The notes beneath the pieces are model-generated. The model searched no databases, was not told where the DNA came from, and saw only the letters and a program-made list of their open reading frames with translations. A DNA stretch of 64,000 bases from Mycolicibacterium brumae (lineage in GTDB: Bacteria > Actinomycetota > Actinomycetes > Mycobacteriales > Mycobacteriaceae): assembly GCF_025215495.1 (NCBI RefSeq), contig NZ_CP104302.1:682001-746000 (forward strand). Reading direction: 5' to 3'. The translations under genes were made by a program, and so were the position numbers. Of this stretch, positions 39,273-53,851 are shown one piece after another (positions within the stretch are counted from its first letter, which is position 1; every line of letters starts with the position of its first letter).

Positions 39273-40715
39273 CTAATCGTCGCTCTCGCGCGCCCGCCTG
39301 GCAGCTGAAGCCGACGCCGAGCCCGGTCGCTTGGACTCGACCCAGCCCTCCACGATGTGCTGGGCGTTGTCGGAGAACGCCAACGCGCCCGGCGGCACAT
39401 CGTGGCGCAGCACCGTGCCGGCCCCGGTGTAGGCGCCGTCACCGACGTCGACCGGCGCCACGAACATGGTGTCCGAGCCGGTGCGGACGTGCGACCCGAC
39501 CCGGGTGCGGCTCTTGGACTCGCCGTCGAAGTTCACGAAGACGCTGGACGCGCCGATATTGGTCTGCTCGCCGATGTCGGCGTCCCCCACGTACGTCAGA
39601 TGCGGCACCTTCGTGCCCTCGCCGATGGTGGAGTTCTTCACCTCGACGAACGCGCCCAGCTTGCCGTCGGCGCCCAGCACGGTGCCCGGCCGCAGGTAGG
39701 TGAACGGTCCGACGTCCGCGCCGTCGCCGATCGCCGACGAGCTGCCGTGGGTGCGCACCACCGAGGCGTCGTCACCGACGGTCACGTCCCGCAACGTGGT
39801 GGCCGGACCGATCTGACAGCGCGCCCCGATCGCCGTGACGCCGTGCAACTGGGTGCCCGGATGGATGACCGTGTCGCGCCCGACGGTGACCTCGACATCG
39901 ACCCAGGTGGTCGACGGGTCGATCACTGTCACCCCGGAACGCTGCAGACCCGCCACCACCCGGCGGTTCAGCTCCATGGCCAGCGTGGACAGCTGCACCC
40001 GGTCGTTGACGCCGGCGACCAGATGGGCGTCCTCGACGTGCAGCGCGTGCACCGCCTGCCGGTTGGACCGGACGATCCCGATGACGTCGGTCAGGTACAG
40101 CTCGTTCTGGGCGTTGTTCGACGACAGCCGCTCCAGCCCACCCCGCAGCGCCGCGATGTCGAACGCGTACACCCCGGAGTTGATCTCCCGGATACGGCGC
40201 TGCTGCGCGGTGGCGTCGGCCTCCTCGACGATCGCGGTGACCTCGCCGTCCTGGGTGCGCAGGATGCGCCCGTACCCGGTCGAGTCCGCCACCGTGGTGG
40301 TCACCACCGTCACCGCGGCGGGCTCGTCGCGGTGGTAGTCGGTCAGCTCGGCGAGTGTGGTGGCGTCCAGCAGCGGCACATCTCCGGAGGTGACGACGAC
40401 CGTCCCGGTGAAGTCCGACGGCAGCGCGCTCAGCCCGCAGGCCACCGCGTGCCCGGTGCCCAACTGCTCTTCCTGCACCGCGATGGCGATGTCGCGGTCC
40501 AGCTCGGCGGCCAGCTCGGCGACCACCGGCGCGATCCGCTCGCGGTCGTGGCCGAGCACCACCACCAGATGGCGCGGGTCCGCGCCGGCCGCGGCGTGCA
40601 GCGCGTGCGCGAGCATGCTGCGCCCGCCCAGGGTGTGCAGAACCTTCGGGGTGTCCGACCGCATCCGGGTGCCTGCCCCGGCCGCCAGGACCACCACAGC
40701 GTCGCCAGTTGTCAT
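39273..40715 (-). CDS. glmU: Bifunctional UDP-GlcNAc pyrophosphorylase GlmU
   Basis: The 480-residue enzyme makes UDP-N-acetylglucosamine for peptidoglycan. The N-terminal uridyltransferase has [28 protein letters not shown] and SGDVPLLD; the C-terminal left-handed beta-helix acetyltransferase has hexapeptide repeats ([20 protein letters not shown]) and [10 protein letters not shown]. The short Ser/Ala/Arg tail is typical of mycobacteria. It lies downstream of tRNA-Gln. Confidence 0.97.
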   Translation of the reverse strand: MTTGDAVVVLAAGAGTRMRSDTPKVLHTLGGRSMLAHALHAAAGADPRHLVVVLGHDRERIAPVVAELAAELDRDIAIAVQEEQLGTGHAVACGLSALPSDFTGTVVVTSGDVPLLDATTLAELTDYHRDEPAAVTVVTTTVADSTGYGRILRTQDGEVTAIVEEADATAQQRRIREINSGVYAFDIAALRGGLERLSSNNAQNELYLTDVIGIVRSNRQAVHALHVEDAHLVAGVNDRVQLSTLAMELNRRVVAGLQRSGVTVIDPSTTWVDVEVTVGRDTVIHPGTQLHGVTAIGARCQIGPATTLRDVTVGDDASVVRTHGSSSAIGDGADVGPFTYLRPGTVLGADGKLGAFVEVKNSTIGEGTKVPHLTYVGDADIGEQTNIGASSVFVNFDGESKSRTRVGSHVRTGSDTMFVAPVDVGDGAYTGAGTVLRHDVPPGALAFSDNAQHIVEGWVESKRPGSASASAARRARESDD

Positions 40716-40754
40716 ATGGGTGAGCGCCTACCTTCGCCGGGGAGCGCGATCATG

Positions 40755-40826
40755 CTCCGTCGCCAGGACTCGAACCTGAACTATCTGAACCAAAATCAGA
40801 GGTGCTGCCGATTACACCACGACGGA
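40755..40826 (-). tRNA. tRNA-Gln (TTG)
   Basis: The acceptor TCCGTCG/CGACGGA, anticodon stem TCTGA/TCAGA around loop TTTTGGT and T arm CAGG-TTCGAGT-CCTG are all present. The anticodon TTG reads glutamine CAA. The CCA end is not encoded. Confidence 0.97.
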
Positions 40827-40870
40827 TCGCCTGCCAACGGATCCTATCGGGTGCCATAGGCTGACATCTC

Positions 40871-41506
40871 GTGGCAGCCCCGGAGAAGGAGGTCCGCGCG
40901 CCGCGGGCCCGGATGACGGGCAGCGAGCGCCGGCGTCAACTCATCGACATCGCCCGGACCCTGTTCGCCGAGCGGGGGTACGACGGCGCGTCCATCGAGG
41001 AGATCGCCTCCCGCGCGGGGGTGTCCAAGCCGGTGGTCTACGAGCACTTCGGCGGCAAAGAGGGTCTCTACGCCGTGGTGGTGGACCGGGAGATGTCGGC
41101 GTTGCTGGAGGCCATCACCTCCTCGCTCACCAACAACCGGTCCCGGGTGCGGGTCGAGCTGGTCGCGCTGGCGCTGCTGACCTATGTCGAGGAACACACC
41201 GACGGATTCCGCATCCTGATCCGCGATTCGCCGGCCTCGATCAGCTCCGGCACCTACTCCAGCCTGCTCAACGACGCGGTGAATCAGGTGTCCTCGATCC
41301 TGGCCGGTGACTTCTCCCGACGCGGCCTGGACCCCGAACTGGCGCCGCTGTACGCCCAGGCGCTGGTCGGCTCGGTGTCGATGACCGCGCAGTGGTGGCT
41401 CGACGTCCGCGAGCCCAGCAAAGAAGTGGTCGCCGCGCATCTGGTGAACCTGTGCTGGAACGGCCTGACCCACCTCGAGTCCGACCCGGTGCTGCACGAG
41501 GAGTAG
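40871..41506 (+). CDS. TetR-family transcriptional regulator
   Basis: The 211-residue regulator has an N-terminal helix-turn-helix (FAERGYDGASIEEIASRAGVSKPVVYEHFGGKEGLY, read in two pieces around residues 38-72) and an alpha-helical ligand domain. Position immediately before mfd matches Rv1019. The start is GTG 40871. The ligand and targets are unknown. Confidence 0.92.
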   Translation: MAAPEKEVRAPRARMTGSERRRQLIDIARTLFAERGYDGASIEEIASRAGVSKPVVYEHFGGKEGLYAVVVDREMSALLEAITSSLTNNRSRVRVELVALALLTYVEEHTDGFRILIRDSPASISSGTYSSLLNDAVNQVSSILAGDFSRRGLDPELAPLYAQALVGSVSMTAQWWLDVREPSKEVVAAHLVNLCWNGLTHLESDPVLHEE

Positions 41507-41546
41507 CGGGCGCGGCGTCCGGCGGCGGCACTAGACTTCCCCCATC

Positions 41547-45199
<3,653 letters not shown>

Positions 45200-45203
<4 letters not shown>

Positions 45204-46120
45204 CGGTGATTCTGGTGGACCCGCTCCGGCCGCAGCTGGTGCCGGTGGACGCGGTCGAATTGCTGGCGGGCCCGGTGCAGTACACCGAGGAGCTGCCCCC
45301 GAAAGTGGTGTGGGCGTTGGCCGCCGCACGCCCGGTCGGCGTTGGCGACCCGGCCCCGGTGCTGCTGTCCTCGGATCCGAAGCACCCCGAGGTGCGCGCG
45401 CGCCTCGACGGTGGGGCCCGGCTGCTGGCGGCGCCGGAACCCCGTCGCGGTGAGCGGCTGCTCGAGGCGGTGGAGATCATGGACCGGTTGCGGACCAACG
45501 GGCCGTGGGAGTCTCAGCAGACCCACGACTCACTGCGCGGATACCTGCTGGAGGAGACCTACGAGCTGTTCGACGCGGTGCGCGGCGGCGACGCAGAGGA
45601 ACTGCGCGGTGAGCTCGGAGATGTGTTGCTGCAGGTGCTTTTCCACGCCCGCATCGCCGAAGACGCGCCCGCGGGTTCGTTCGATATCGACGACGTCGCC
45701 GACGCGCTGATCCGCAAGCTGGTCAACCGGGTGCCCGCTGTCCTGGCCGGTGAGGAGATCTCGCTGGAGGACCAGTTGGCGCAGTGGGAGGAGCGCAAGG
45801 CCGCCGAGAAGGCGCGACTGGTCGGCGTCGACGCCTCGGTGATGGACGACCTGCCCACCGCCTCCCCGGCGTTGTTGTTGGCGCAGAAGGTGCTCGCCCG
45901 CGCCGAGCGCGCCGGGATACCCGCCGAGCTGATCCCTGCCGACCTGCAGACCGTCACCGTCGACCAGGACGCCGAAACACGTTTGCGTGGAACGGCGCTG
46001 GCGTTCATGGACGATGTGCGGGCCGCCGAGCGCGCCATCGCCGCGACGCGCGGCGACTTCGACACCCCGCAGGCCGGGGCTTCGGCCGACGAATGGCGCG
46101 CGGCTTGGCCGGCGGTTTAG
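45200..46120 (+). CDS. mazG: Nucleoside triphosphate pyrophosphohydrolase MazG
   Basis: The 306-residue protein has an N-terminal extension of about 90 residues (typical for mycobacteria), then the MazG catalytic domain with EExxE in [12 protein letters not shown] and [15 protein letters not shown]. MazG hydrolyses damaged dNTPs such as 5-OH-dCTP. ATG 45200 overlaps the mfd stop. It is convergent with efeB, with an 11-bp gap. Confidence 0.94.
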
Positions 46121-46131
46121 TCGGCGCCGAT

Positions 46132-47424
46132 CTAGGACTCGAACAGCGTCGAGCCCCAGTAGGCGTCATTGTCGCCCTCCGGGATTCCCGGCGGCGCGGC
46201 GAAAATACCGGTGCCGGTGTGCAGGATGTACTCGGTGAGCAGATCCTTCTTCGCGAGCTTGGACTGGATCGGGATGAAGTTCGTCTTCGGGTTCCGCACG
46301 AACGCGATGAAGAACAGCCCGGCGTCCAAGTGCCCGAAACCGTCTGTGCCGTCGGTGAAGTTGTAGCCGCGCCGCAGCATCTGCGCGCCGGCGTTCTCCT
46401 CGGCCGAGGCCATCCGGACGTGCGCGTCGACGTCGATCACCGGCTCGCCGTCGGCGTCGACCCGGCCGAGGTCCAGTTCGTCGAACTCGTCGGGCAACCC
46501 CAGCGGCGCGCCGCTGCCCTTGGTCCGCCCGATCACCCGCTCCTGCTCCATCAAGGTGGTGCGGTCCCACGGCTCGATCCGCATTCGGATCCGCCGGGTG
46601 ATCAGGTAGCTGCCGTTGGTCATCCAGGCGGGCCCGTCACCGTCGGCCACCCAGACGTGCTCGTCGAGCACACCGGGTTCTTCGGCCTTGATGTTGTTGG
46701 TTCCGTCCTTGAACCCGAACAGGTTTCGCGGGGTGTCCTGGTCCCGCGAGGTCGACGAGGTGCGACCGAAGCCCAGCTGTGACCACCGCACCGCGGCCGT
46801 GCCGAAACCGACGCGGGCCAGGTTGCGCACTGCGTGCACCGCGACCTGCGGGTCGTTCGCGCAGGCCTGCACGCAGATGTCGCCGCCGCACCGCGCCGGG
46901 TCCATCGACTCGTTGGAGAACTTCGGCAGATCCCGCAGCAGTTCGGGCTGGCGGTCGGCGATGCCGAGCCGGTCCACCCTGTCCTTGCGGAAGAAGCTGG
47001 GGCCGAAGCCGATCGTCAGGGTCAACTGGGACGCCGGCAGGCCGAGCGCCTCGCCGGTGTCTTCCGGCGGCGCGTACGGGTTCCCGCCGGTGGCGCCGTT
47101 GCGGGCGGTCTCATCGCCGGCGGTGAGCCGCTCGGCCATGTGCGTCCACTCCCGCAGCATCTGGATGACCTCGTCGCGCTTGTCGGTCATCAGATCGAAG
47201 GCGGCGAAGTGCATCCGATCCTGGGCCGGGGTGACGATTCCGGCCTGGTGGACGCCGCGGAACGGCACCGCGGACTGCAGCAGGCCGTGATGCGGCGCCG
47301 TCGCCCGCCCGGCCGCCACACCGGCGCCGGCCACACCGACGGCGGCGGCCGCGACCCCGGCGCCGGCGAGGAGCCGGCGCCGGGAAAAGCCCTGCGGCTC
47401 TTGGTTACTGTCCGGCGACGACAC
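46132..47424 (-). CDS. efeB: Dye-decolorising peroxidase EfeB
   Basis: The 430-residue heme peroxidase has a Tat signal (SRRRLLAGAG) and the DyP signature FGFKDGTNNI with catalytic Asp. The proximal His is in EPVIDVDAHVRMASAEENAG. In EfeUOB it works outside the membrane with EfeO in low-pH ferrous iron uptake. Its first 20 bases overlap the efeO end, so the operon is tightly coupled. Confidence 0.95.
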   Translation of the reverse strand: MSSPDSNQEPQGFSRRRLLAGAGVAAAAVGVAGAGVAAGRATAPHHGLLQSAVPFRGVHQAGIVTPAQDRMHFAAFDLMTDKRDEVIQMLREWTHMAERLTAGDETARNGATGGNPYAPPEDTGEALGLPASQLTLTIGFGPSFFRKDRVDRLGIADRQPELLRDLPKFSNESMDPARCGGDICVQACANDPQVAVHAVRNLARVGFGTAAVRWSQLGFGRTSSTSRDQDTPRNLFGFKDGTNNIKAEEPGVLDEHVWVADGDGPAWMTNGSYLITRRIRMRIEPWDRTTLMEQERVIGRTKGSGAPLGLPDEFDELDLGRVDADGEPVIDVDAHVRMASAEENAGAQMLRRGYNFTDGTDGFGHLDAGLFFIAFVRNPKTNFIPIQSKLAKKDLLTEYILHTGTGIFAAPPGIPEGDNDAYWGSTLFES

Positions 47425-48562
47425 CTTGCACCTGGCTGACTTCCTTGCTCAGGGCGTCGATCGCGCGGGACAACTCCTGGCGCTGCGGCTCGGTCACCTT
47501 GTCGTAGAACACGAAGCCGTCGCCCTCACGCAGCCCGTCGAGCAGCTTCTCGACCTCGTCGAAACGCTGATCGACGCGCTTGCCCAGATCGGCGTTGCGC
47601 TCGTCGAGGATCGGCCGCACCGACGCGACCGCGGTCCGGGAGCCCTCCACGTTGGCGTTGAAGTCCCACAGGTCGGTGTGGCTGAAGATGTCCTCTTCGC
47701 CGGTGATCTTGGTGGCGGCGACCTCGTCGAGCAGACCCTGTGCGCCACCGGCGATCTGGGTGGAGTCGATCTTGTAGCTGTCCGAGTTCACGCCGTCCTG
47801 AAGTTCCTTCAGGTCGGTCATCAGCTGATCGGCCATCGCGTTGGTGTCCGGCTGCAGACCGGAGACCCAGAGGTCCTTCTCCAGCCGGTGGAACCCGGTC
47901 CACTTCTGGCCCTCCTCCAGGTCGGCTTCGCGGAGATCGATGCGCGGGTCGAGGTCATTCGGGAAGGACTCGGCCACCGGCTCGATGCGCTCGTAGTAGG
48001 TGCGGGCGATCGGGAACTGTTTCTTGGCGCCCTCGATGTCGCCGGCCTTGATCGCGTCGACGAACACCTGGCTGGCGGCCAGCAACGCCTCGGTCTGGCT
48101 GACCACGTAGCGCTTGTAGCTGTCGGCGGCTTCCTTGAACTTGCCCTCGGTGTCGATCTCCACGGCCTCGCCGGTGACGGTGAACTCGCCGCGGATGCCG
48201 TCGCCGACCATGCCCGGCCGGCAGGAGGTCTGGTACGTGCCCGGCTCGGACAGTTGCACGATCAGCTTGCGCTCCAGTCCGGGGGAGATGTTCTCCACCT
48301 CGCCCATCACCCGGTCGCCCTCGTCGTAGACGTAGAACTCGGTGACCTTGGAGCCATTGTTGGTGACCATGAAGGTGTTGGCGCCGGTGGTTCCCTCGGT
48401 GGCCGACAGCACGCACTCGGTGTCGGTGGCGGCGACGGTGATCGCCTCGTTGGAGGCGGCGCCGTCATTGCTCGCCTCCTTGGCGGTGCAGCCGGCCAGC
48501 GCGACGCCGGTCAGCGCGGCGCAAGCCAGGGCGGTCGCCGACTTGGCGTGAAAGTTGCTCAT
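47405..48562 (-). CDS. efeO: Iron-uptake lipoprotein EfeO
   Basis: The 385-residue protein has a lipoprotein signal with lipobox LAGC, an N-terminal cupredoxin-like domain (ECVLSATEG ... SCRPGMVGDGIRGEF) and a C-terminal M75 imelysin-like domain with the HxxE motif in WTGFHRLEKDLW. It binds iron at the cell surface for EfeU. ATG 48562 overlaps the efeU stop as ATGA. Confidence 0.95.
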   Translation of the reverse strand: MSNFHAKSATALACAALTGVALAGCTAKEASNDGAASNEAITVAATDTECVLSATEGTTGANTFMVTNNGSKVTEFYVYDEGDRVMGEVENISPGLERKLIVQLSEPGTYQTSCRPGMVGDGIRGEFTVTGEAVEIDTEGKFKEAADSYKRYVVSQTEALLAASQVFVDAIKAGDIEGAKKQFPIARTYYERIEPVAESFPNDLDPRIDLREADLEEGQKWTGFHRLEKDLWVSGLQPDTNAMADQLMTDLKELQDGVNSDSYKIDSTQIAGGAQGLLDEVAATKITGEEDIFSHTDLWDFNANVEGSRTAVASVRPILDERNADLGKRVDQRFDEVEKLLDGLREGDGFVFYDKVTEPQRQELSRAIDALSKEVSQVQGVVAGQ

Positions 48563-49512
48563 CTGGTTGACCTTTCGGGTTCTTTGGTGACCGGCTGGGC
48601 CGGGGGTTTGGCGGGACGGAGGAACAGTGCGAGAACGATGACCAAGTAGCCCGCCCAGCACAGCAACTGCAGCACCGTCGGTGTGGGGGTGATGTTGAAG
48701 ACGCCCTCGATCGCACCGGTCAGCGCCTGGCCGAAGGTCGAGTCGAAGGTGAACCAGGGCGACAGGTCGAAGGCCTTGCCGGTGAGGAACGGCAGCCAGC
48801 CCACGGTCTGCAGCGCCCCGACGCCATAGGAGAGGATGCCCGCGGCCACCACGATCAGGAAGATCCCGGTGTACCGGAAGAACTTGGCCAGGTTGAAACG
48901 CACCGCGCCGCGATACATGCCGTAGGCGATGGCGGCGGCGACCAGCACACCCAGGATGAGCCCGGTTAGCGGCCAACCGGTGGAGGCATTGGCGTAGCCC
49001 ACCATGAACAGCGCGGTTTCCAGGCCTTCGCGGCCGACCGCCAGGAACGACAGCGACATGACGGCCAGCCCACCGGTGTCCAGCGCCCGGGTCATGCCCT
49101 CGCGCAGTTCACCGGAGATGCCGGCGGAGGCCTTCTTCATCCACAGCACCATGGTGGTCACGATGACCACCGCCAGCAGCGACGCGACGCCGGCGAAGGC
49201 TTCGGCGGCCAGATCCTTGATGGTGTTCTCGCCGAGCTGGATGCCCAGGAACACCCCGACGGTCATCAGCACCGCGGCGCCGACGCCGAACCAGACCCAT
49301 TTCAGCGCGTCCCGACGGTCGCTCTTGACCAGGAACGCCACCAGGATCGAGACCACGATCCCGGCTTCCAGGCCCTCGCGCAGGCCGATCAGAAAGCTGC
49401 CGAACAGCTGCGTTCCCGGGCTGGGGGCGGCCAGCAGGGTTAGTGCGGAATCGGCAAATCCCGTCGGCAACTTTGTCCCCGTTCCGCCGCGCCAGGCATG
49501 ACGTTTGGCCAC
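48559..49512 (-). CDS. efeU: Iron permease EfeU
   Basis: The 317-residue membrane protein of the OFeT/FTR1 family has two REGLE iron-binding motifs (LREGLEAGIVV and GREGLETALF) in transmembrane helices, with about seven helices. It heads the efeUOB operon. The start GTG 49512 lies six bases from a -10-like TACATT and is probably also the transcript start (leaderless). M. tuberculosis has no efeUOB at this place. Confidence 0.95.
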   Translation of the reverse strand: MAKRHAWRGGTGTKLPTGFADSALTLLAAPSPGTQLFGSFLIGLREGLEAGIVVSILVAFLVKSDRRDALKWVWFGVGAAVLMTVGVFLGIQLGENTIKDLAAEAFAGVASLLAVVIVTTMVLWMKKASAGISGELREGMTRALDTGGLAVMSLSFLAVGREGLETALFMVGYANASTGWPLTGLILGVLVAAAIAYGMYRGAVRFNLAKFFRYTGIFLIVVAAGILSYGVGALQTVGWLPFLTGKAFDLSPWFTFDSTFGQALTGAIEGVFNITPTPTVLQLLCWAGYLVIVLALFLRPAKPPAQPVTKEPERSTR

Positions 49513-49516
49513 CCCG

Positions 49517-49538
49517 AATGTAGGTTCGGCTAACTTTA
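49517..49538 (-). promoter_or_regulatory. IdeR-like iron box on the efeUOB promoter
   Basis: The forward-strand 19-mer at 49520-49538 matches 15 of 19 positions of the mycobacterial IdeR box (TTAGGTTAGGCTAACCTAA). It overlaps TACATT (minus strand, 49517-49522), a good -10 placed for a leaderless start at the efeU GTG 49512. Iron-bound IdeR would block transcription. Confidence 0.72.
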
Positions 49539-49637
49539 ACAGCGGGTCGGGCCAAATCGGCGTCGGACGGTCACGCGCGAAGCTCGGCGACGCTCATGGG
49601 ACGATGGACGGCGAATGTTCTGGTGTAGGGGAGTCCT

Positions 49638-50369
49638 GTGACGCGGCGTTGGCTGAGGGCTGTCGCCGTGTTGATCGCGACAGGCGTGCTCCTGGCGTCC
49701 GGCTGTTCCTGGCAGCGCGGTGTCCCCATTCCCGACGGTGTGCCGCCGCCCGCGGGCGACCCGGTGCCCGCGGTGCGCATCGACCTCAAACACGGCCGCC
49801 CCGCCGACCAGCTGCACGATTGGGCCGCCGCCCGCTCCGACGCGCTGGGCATCCCGGTGACCGCGTTGGAGGCCTACGGCTACGCCGCTCGGGTGGCGCA
49901 GGTGCTCAACCCGGGATGCAACCTCAACTGGACCACGCTGGCCGGCATCGGGATGGTGGAAAGCCACCACGGCACCTATCACGGCGCGCAGATCCTGCCC
50001 GACGGCACGGTGACCCCGCCGATCCGCGGCGTGCAGCTCGACGGCACCAGCGGCAACATGCACATCGCCGACACCGACAACGGCGAGCTCGACGGCGACG
50101 CGACCCTGGACCGCGCGATGGGGCCCATGCAATTCATCCCGGAGACCTGGAAGCTCTACGGGGTCGACGCCAACAACGACGGCAACATCGACCCGGACAA
50201 CTTCGACGACGCGGCGCTGTCGGCGGCGGGCTACCTGTGCTCGCGGGGCAAGGACCTCTCCACCGCGCACGGCTGGATGAACGCGCTTCGGGCCTACAAC
50301 TACTCCGATCAGTACGCCCGCGCCGTCCGCGACTGGGCGACCGCCTACGCCAACGGCCGCTCGCTGTAA
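49638..50369 (+). CDS. lpqU: Lytic-transglycosylase lipoprotein LpqU
   Basis: The 243-residue protein has a lipobox (LLASGC) and an SLT/MltB-type domain: LAGIGMVESHHGTYHGAQ with catalytic Glu, MGPMQFIPETWKLYG, an EF-like loop DANNDGNIDPDN and AYNYSDQYARAVRDWA. It would cleave peptidoglycan glycan strands at the cell surface. It lies upstream of eno as Rv1022 does. It is divergent from efeU. Confidence 0.93.
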   Translation: MTRRWLRAVAVLIATGVLLASGCSWQRGVPIPDGVPPPAGDPVPAVRIDLKHGRPADQLHDWAAARSDALGIPVTALEAYGYAARVAQVLNPGCNLNWTTLAGIGMVESHHGTYHGAQILPDGTVTPPIRGVQLDGTSGNMHIADTDNGELDGDATLDRAMGPMQFIPETWKLYGVDANNDGNIDPDNFDDAALSAAGYLCSRGKDLSTAHGWMNALRAYNYSDQYARAVRDWATAYANGRSL

Positions 50370-50694
50370 AGCTCTGTTCTGGGGCGATCTGGGTGACGCC
50401 GGCCGCGAGCGTGCGCGTAGGTCCGGTTTCTCTGGCGAGCGTGCGCGTAGGTTCACCCCGTCCTGGGCGTTTGCGGACCTGTGCGCACGCTCGCGCCCCG
50501 GAAGCGGACCTACGCGCACGCTCGCGCCCGGGAGGCGGACCTGTGCGCACGCTCGGGCCCCGGAGGCGGACCTGTGCGCACGCTGGCGCCCGGAATCAGA
50601 CCTGTGCGCACGCTCGGGCCCGGGAGGCGGACCTGTGCGCACGCTCACGGCGGCAGAACGGCGTACGTCGCGCTCGTCGCACCCCAGGCCGGGA
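50370..50694. other. 325-bp convergent intergenic region filled with repeats
   Basis: No gene is supported. The stretch between the ends of lpqU and the DUF559 gene consists almost wholly of the 31-bp repeat family described at 50405-50653. Confidence 0.85.
50405..50653. repeat. 31-bp repeat array: two inverted and six direct units
   Basis: Two inverted units begin at 50405 and 50435 (GCGAGCGTGCGCGTAGGT). Six direct units begin at 50473, 50504, 50535, 50566, 50596 and 50627, each with core CGGACCTGTGCGCACGCTCG and a GCCCGGGAG-type spacer. The period is 30-31 bp and units differ at a few bases. There are no unique spacers, so it is not CRISPR. Confidence 0.9.
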
Positions 50695-51576
50695 TCAGGC
50701 GACGATGCCCAGGTTCTGCCGGATCCGCCGGAGCATGACGTCGGGGTGACGCCGCACGTCGGCGCTGACGATACGCAGTACCGTCCAGCCCGCTTCCCGA
50801 AGCGCGGCGTCCTTTCTGCGGTCACGGGCGAGGTCGGCCGGGGTCCTGTGGAAGTCGAATCCGTCGTACTCGACAACGAAGCGGAAGGCCGGCCACGCGA
50901 AGTCGACCCGCCAGCAGTTGCCGTCGCGATCGATGATCTTGTGTTGCAGGACCGGGTCCGGGATCTCGCCGTCGAGCATGACCAGCCTGGCCTCGCTCTC
51001 CATCTCCGACTCGGGCAGCGGACTGGCCAGCGGAATGAGCTTCCGGACGACGACGATCCCGCGCCGTCCGCGCTGGGCCGCCGCTGCGGCCTCCAAGCTT
51101 GTGTGGTCACAGGTTTCGCTGCGCAGCGCCTTGTCCAGGGTGGCCAGTATGCGGGGGCGCGGCAGTGCGCGGGCCACCTCGACAGCAGTCCATGCCGGCG
51201 CCGTGACGAGCCGGTCGTGATGGGTGACCAGCGGAGCGCCCTCCCGGCGGTGCACGACGAGACCCGCGTGATTGCGCAGCTGGCGCCCTTCGGGGTTGAG
51301 CACATGCAGCGCGACGACGGATTCCGTGTCGAACCCGAAGACCGCCGCCGCAGTGCCCATGCACGCGACGACGGATTCGCCACACAACAGATCGAGTCCC
51401 TTGAGCAGCATCCGCGTCCGCGGCGATCCCAGGGTGTAGACGCCCGGGTGGATCTTCGCGACCTGCGCCGTGCGTAGCAGCCGCTGGAGCTCGCGCCGCG
51501 GGAGGACCGCTCGGATCTCGGCGAAGCGGGCCACACCGCCGTGTGACTGAAAGACGCTGAGCAGTTGAGGATCCAT
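50695..51576 (-). CDS. AbiEi-like/DUF559 domain protein
   Basis: The 293-residue protein has an N-terminal winged-helix-like part of the AbiEi antitoxin type (RRELQRLLRTAQVAKIHPGVY) and a C-terminal DUF559, a PD-(D/E)xK nuclease-like fold (RVDFAWPAFRFVVEYDG ... DRRKDAALREAGWTVLRI). Such proteins are abundant and usually solitary in actinobacteria; no AbiEii toxin partner is adjacent. A nuclease role is suggested only by fold. Confidence 0.82.
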   Translation of the reverse strand: MDPQLLSVFQSHGGVARFAEIRAVLPRRELQRLLRTAQVAKIHPGVYTLGSPRTRMLLKGLDLLCGESVVACMGTAAAVFGFDTESVVALHVLNPEGRQLRNHAGLVVHRREGAPLVTHHDRLVTAPAWTAVEVARALPRPRILATLDKALRSETCDHTSLEAAAAAQRGRRGIVVVRKLIPLASPLPESEMESEARLVMLDGEIPDPVLQHKIIDRDGNCWRVDFAWPAFRFVVEYDGFDFHRTPADLARDRRKDAALREAGWTVLRIVSADVRRHPDVMLRRIRQNLGIVA

Positions 51577-51637
51577 GCTCGGAGCATCGCCAGGGCGTCG
51601 TCGACGCGCTATTCAGCTCGCGCCACCCTGTGCATAA

Positions 51638-53032
<1,395 letters not shown>

Positions 53033-53059
53033 CCCCTACGGGCGGGTATCTTCGTCTGC

Positions 53060-53851
53060 GTGTCCGACGGCAAACGACCGAAGCGGCGGTCCCCGGGCTC
53101 CAGGCCCGGGACGGCCGGCAGGTCCGGCGCTGCGGGCAAGGGGCGTAGCTCGGCGAGCAATTCGCCGGGCGCCAAGGGCGCCGCGAAGGCGGCGCCGAAG
53201 CCGGTCGACCCCGACACCGATGACGTGGCGGGGTCCGCGCCGCGGGCGATGCCGGAGATCATCGAGCCGATCCGGCAGTCCATCGTCGAATCGGCGAACC
53301 GGGCCAACGAGCAGCGGATGGGCCTGACCGCGCGGCGCGCGGCCGTGCTGGCGGCGGTGGTGTGCGTGCTGACCCTGACGATCGCCGGGCCGGTGCGGAC
53401 CTTCTTCGCCCAGCGCACCGAGATGAATCAGCTCGCCGCGGCCGAGCAGGCGCTACGCCAGCAGATCGCCGACCTCGAGGATCAGAAGGCGCGGCTGGCC
53501 GATCCTGCGTACATCGCCTCCGAGGCCCGGGAGCGGCTGGGCTTTGTGATGCCCGGCGACATCCCCTACCAGGTGCAACTGCCCCCGGGCGCGGTGGTGA
53601 CCGACGGCGAGGAGACCCCGGGCCATCACGTCCAGGCCAGCACCGACCCGTGGTACACGGCGCTGTGGAAGACCATCGCCGACGATCCGCACGGGCCACC
53701 GCCGGCGCCGACGGGCCCGGAGGTGCTCGACCCGAACGCGCCCATCGACCCGAACGCGCCGGTGGATCCGAACGCTCCCGTGGACCCGAACCTTCCGGTC
53801 GACCCCAATGCGCCCGTTGACGCCCCACCCCCGGCAGGTCCCGGTGGTTGA
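53060..53851 (+). CDS. ftsB: Septum-formation protein FtsB/DivIC-like
   Basis: The 263-residue bitopic protein has a long basic, Gly/Ser-rich cytoplasmic N-terminus (about 1-90), one membrane helix (AAVLAAVVCVLTLTIAGPV), a coiled coil (MNQLAAAEQALRQQIADLEDQKARL, read in halves) and the DivIC motif ARERLGFVMPGD. It ends in five DPNxPV repeats. It acts in the FtsQLB divisome complex. It corresponds to Rv1024. Confidence 0.93.
   Translation: MSDGKRPKRRSPGSRPGTAGRSGAAGKGRSSASNSPGAKGAAKAAPKPVDPDTDDVAGSAPRAMPEIIEPIRQSIVESANRANEQRMGLTARRAAVLAAVVCVLTLTIAGPVRTFFAQRTEMNQLAAAEQALRQQIADLEDQKARLADPAYIASEARERLGFVMPGDIPYQVQLPPGAVVTDGEETPGHHVQASTDPWYTALWKTIADDPHGPPPAPTGPEVLDPNAPIDPNAPVDPNAPVDPNLPVDPNAPVDAPPPAGPGG

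Noticed and set aside
50405..50653. CRISPR array
   Set aside because: Units are contiguous with no unique spacers and no cas genes are nearby.
50695..51576. Complete AbiE-type toxin-antitoxin system
   Set aside because: Only the AbiEi-like/DUF559 protein is present; no AbiEii nucleotidyltransferase lies next to it.
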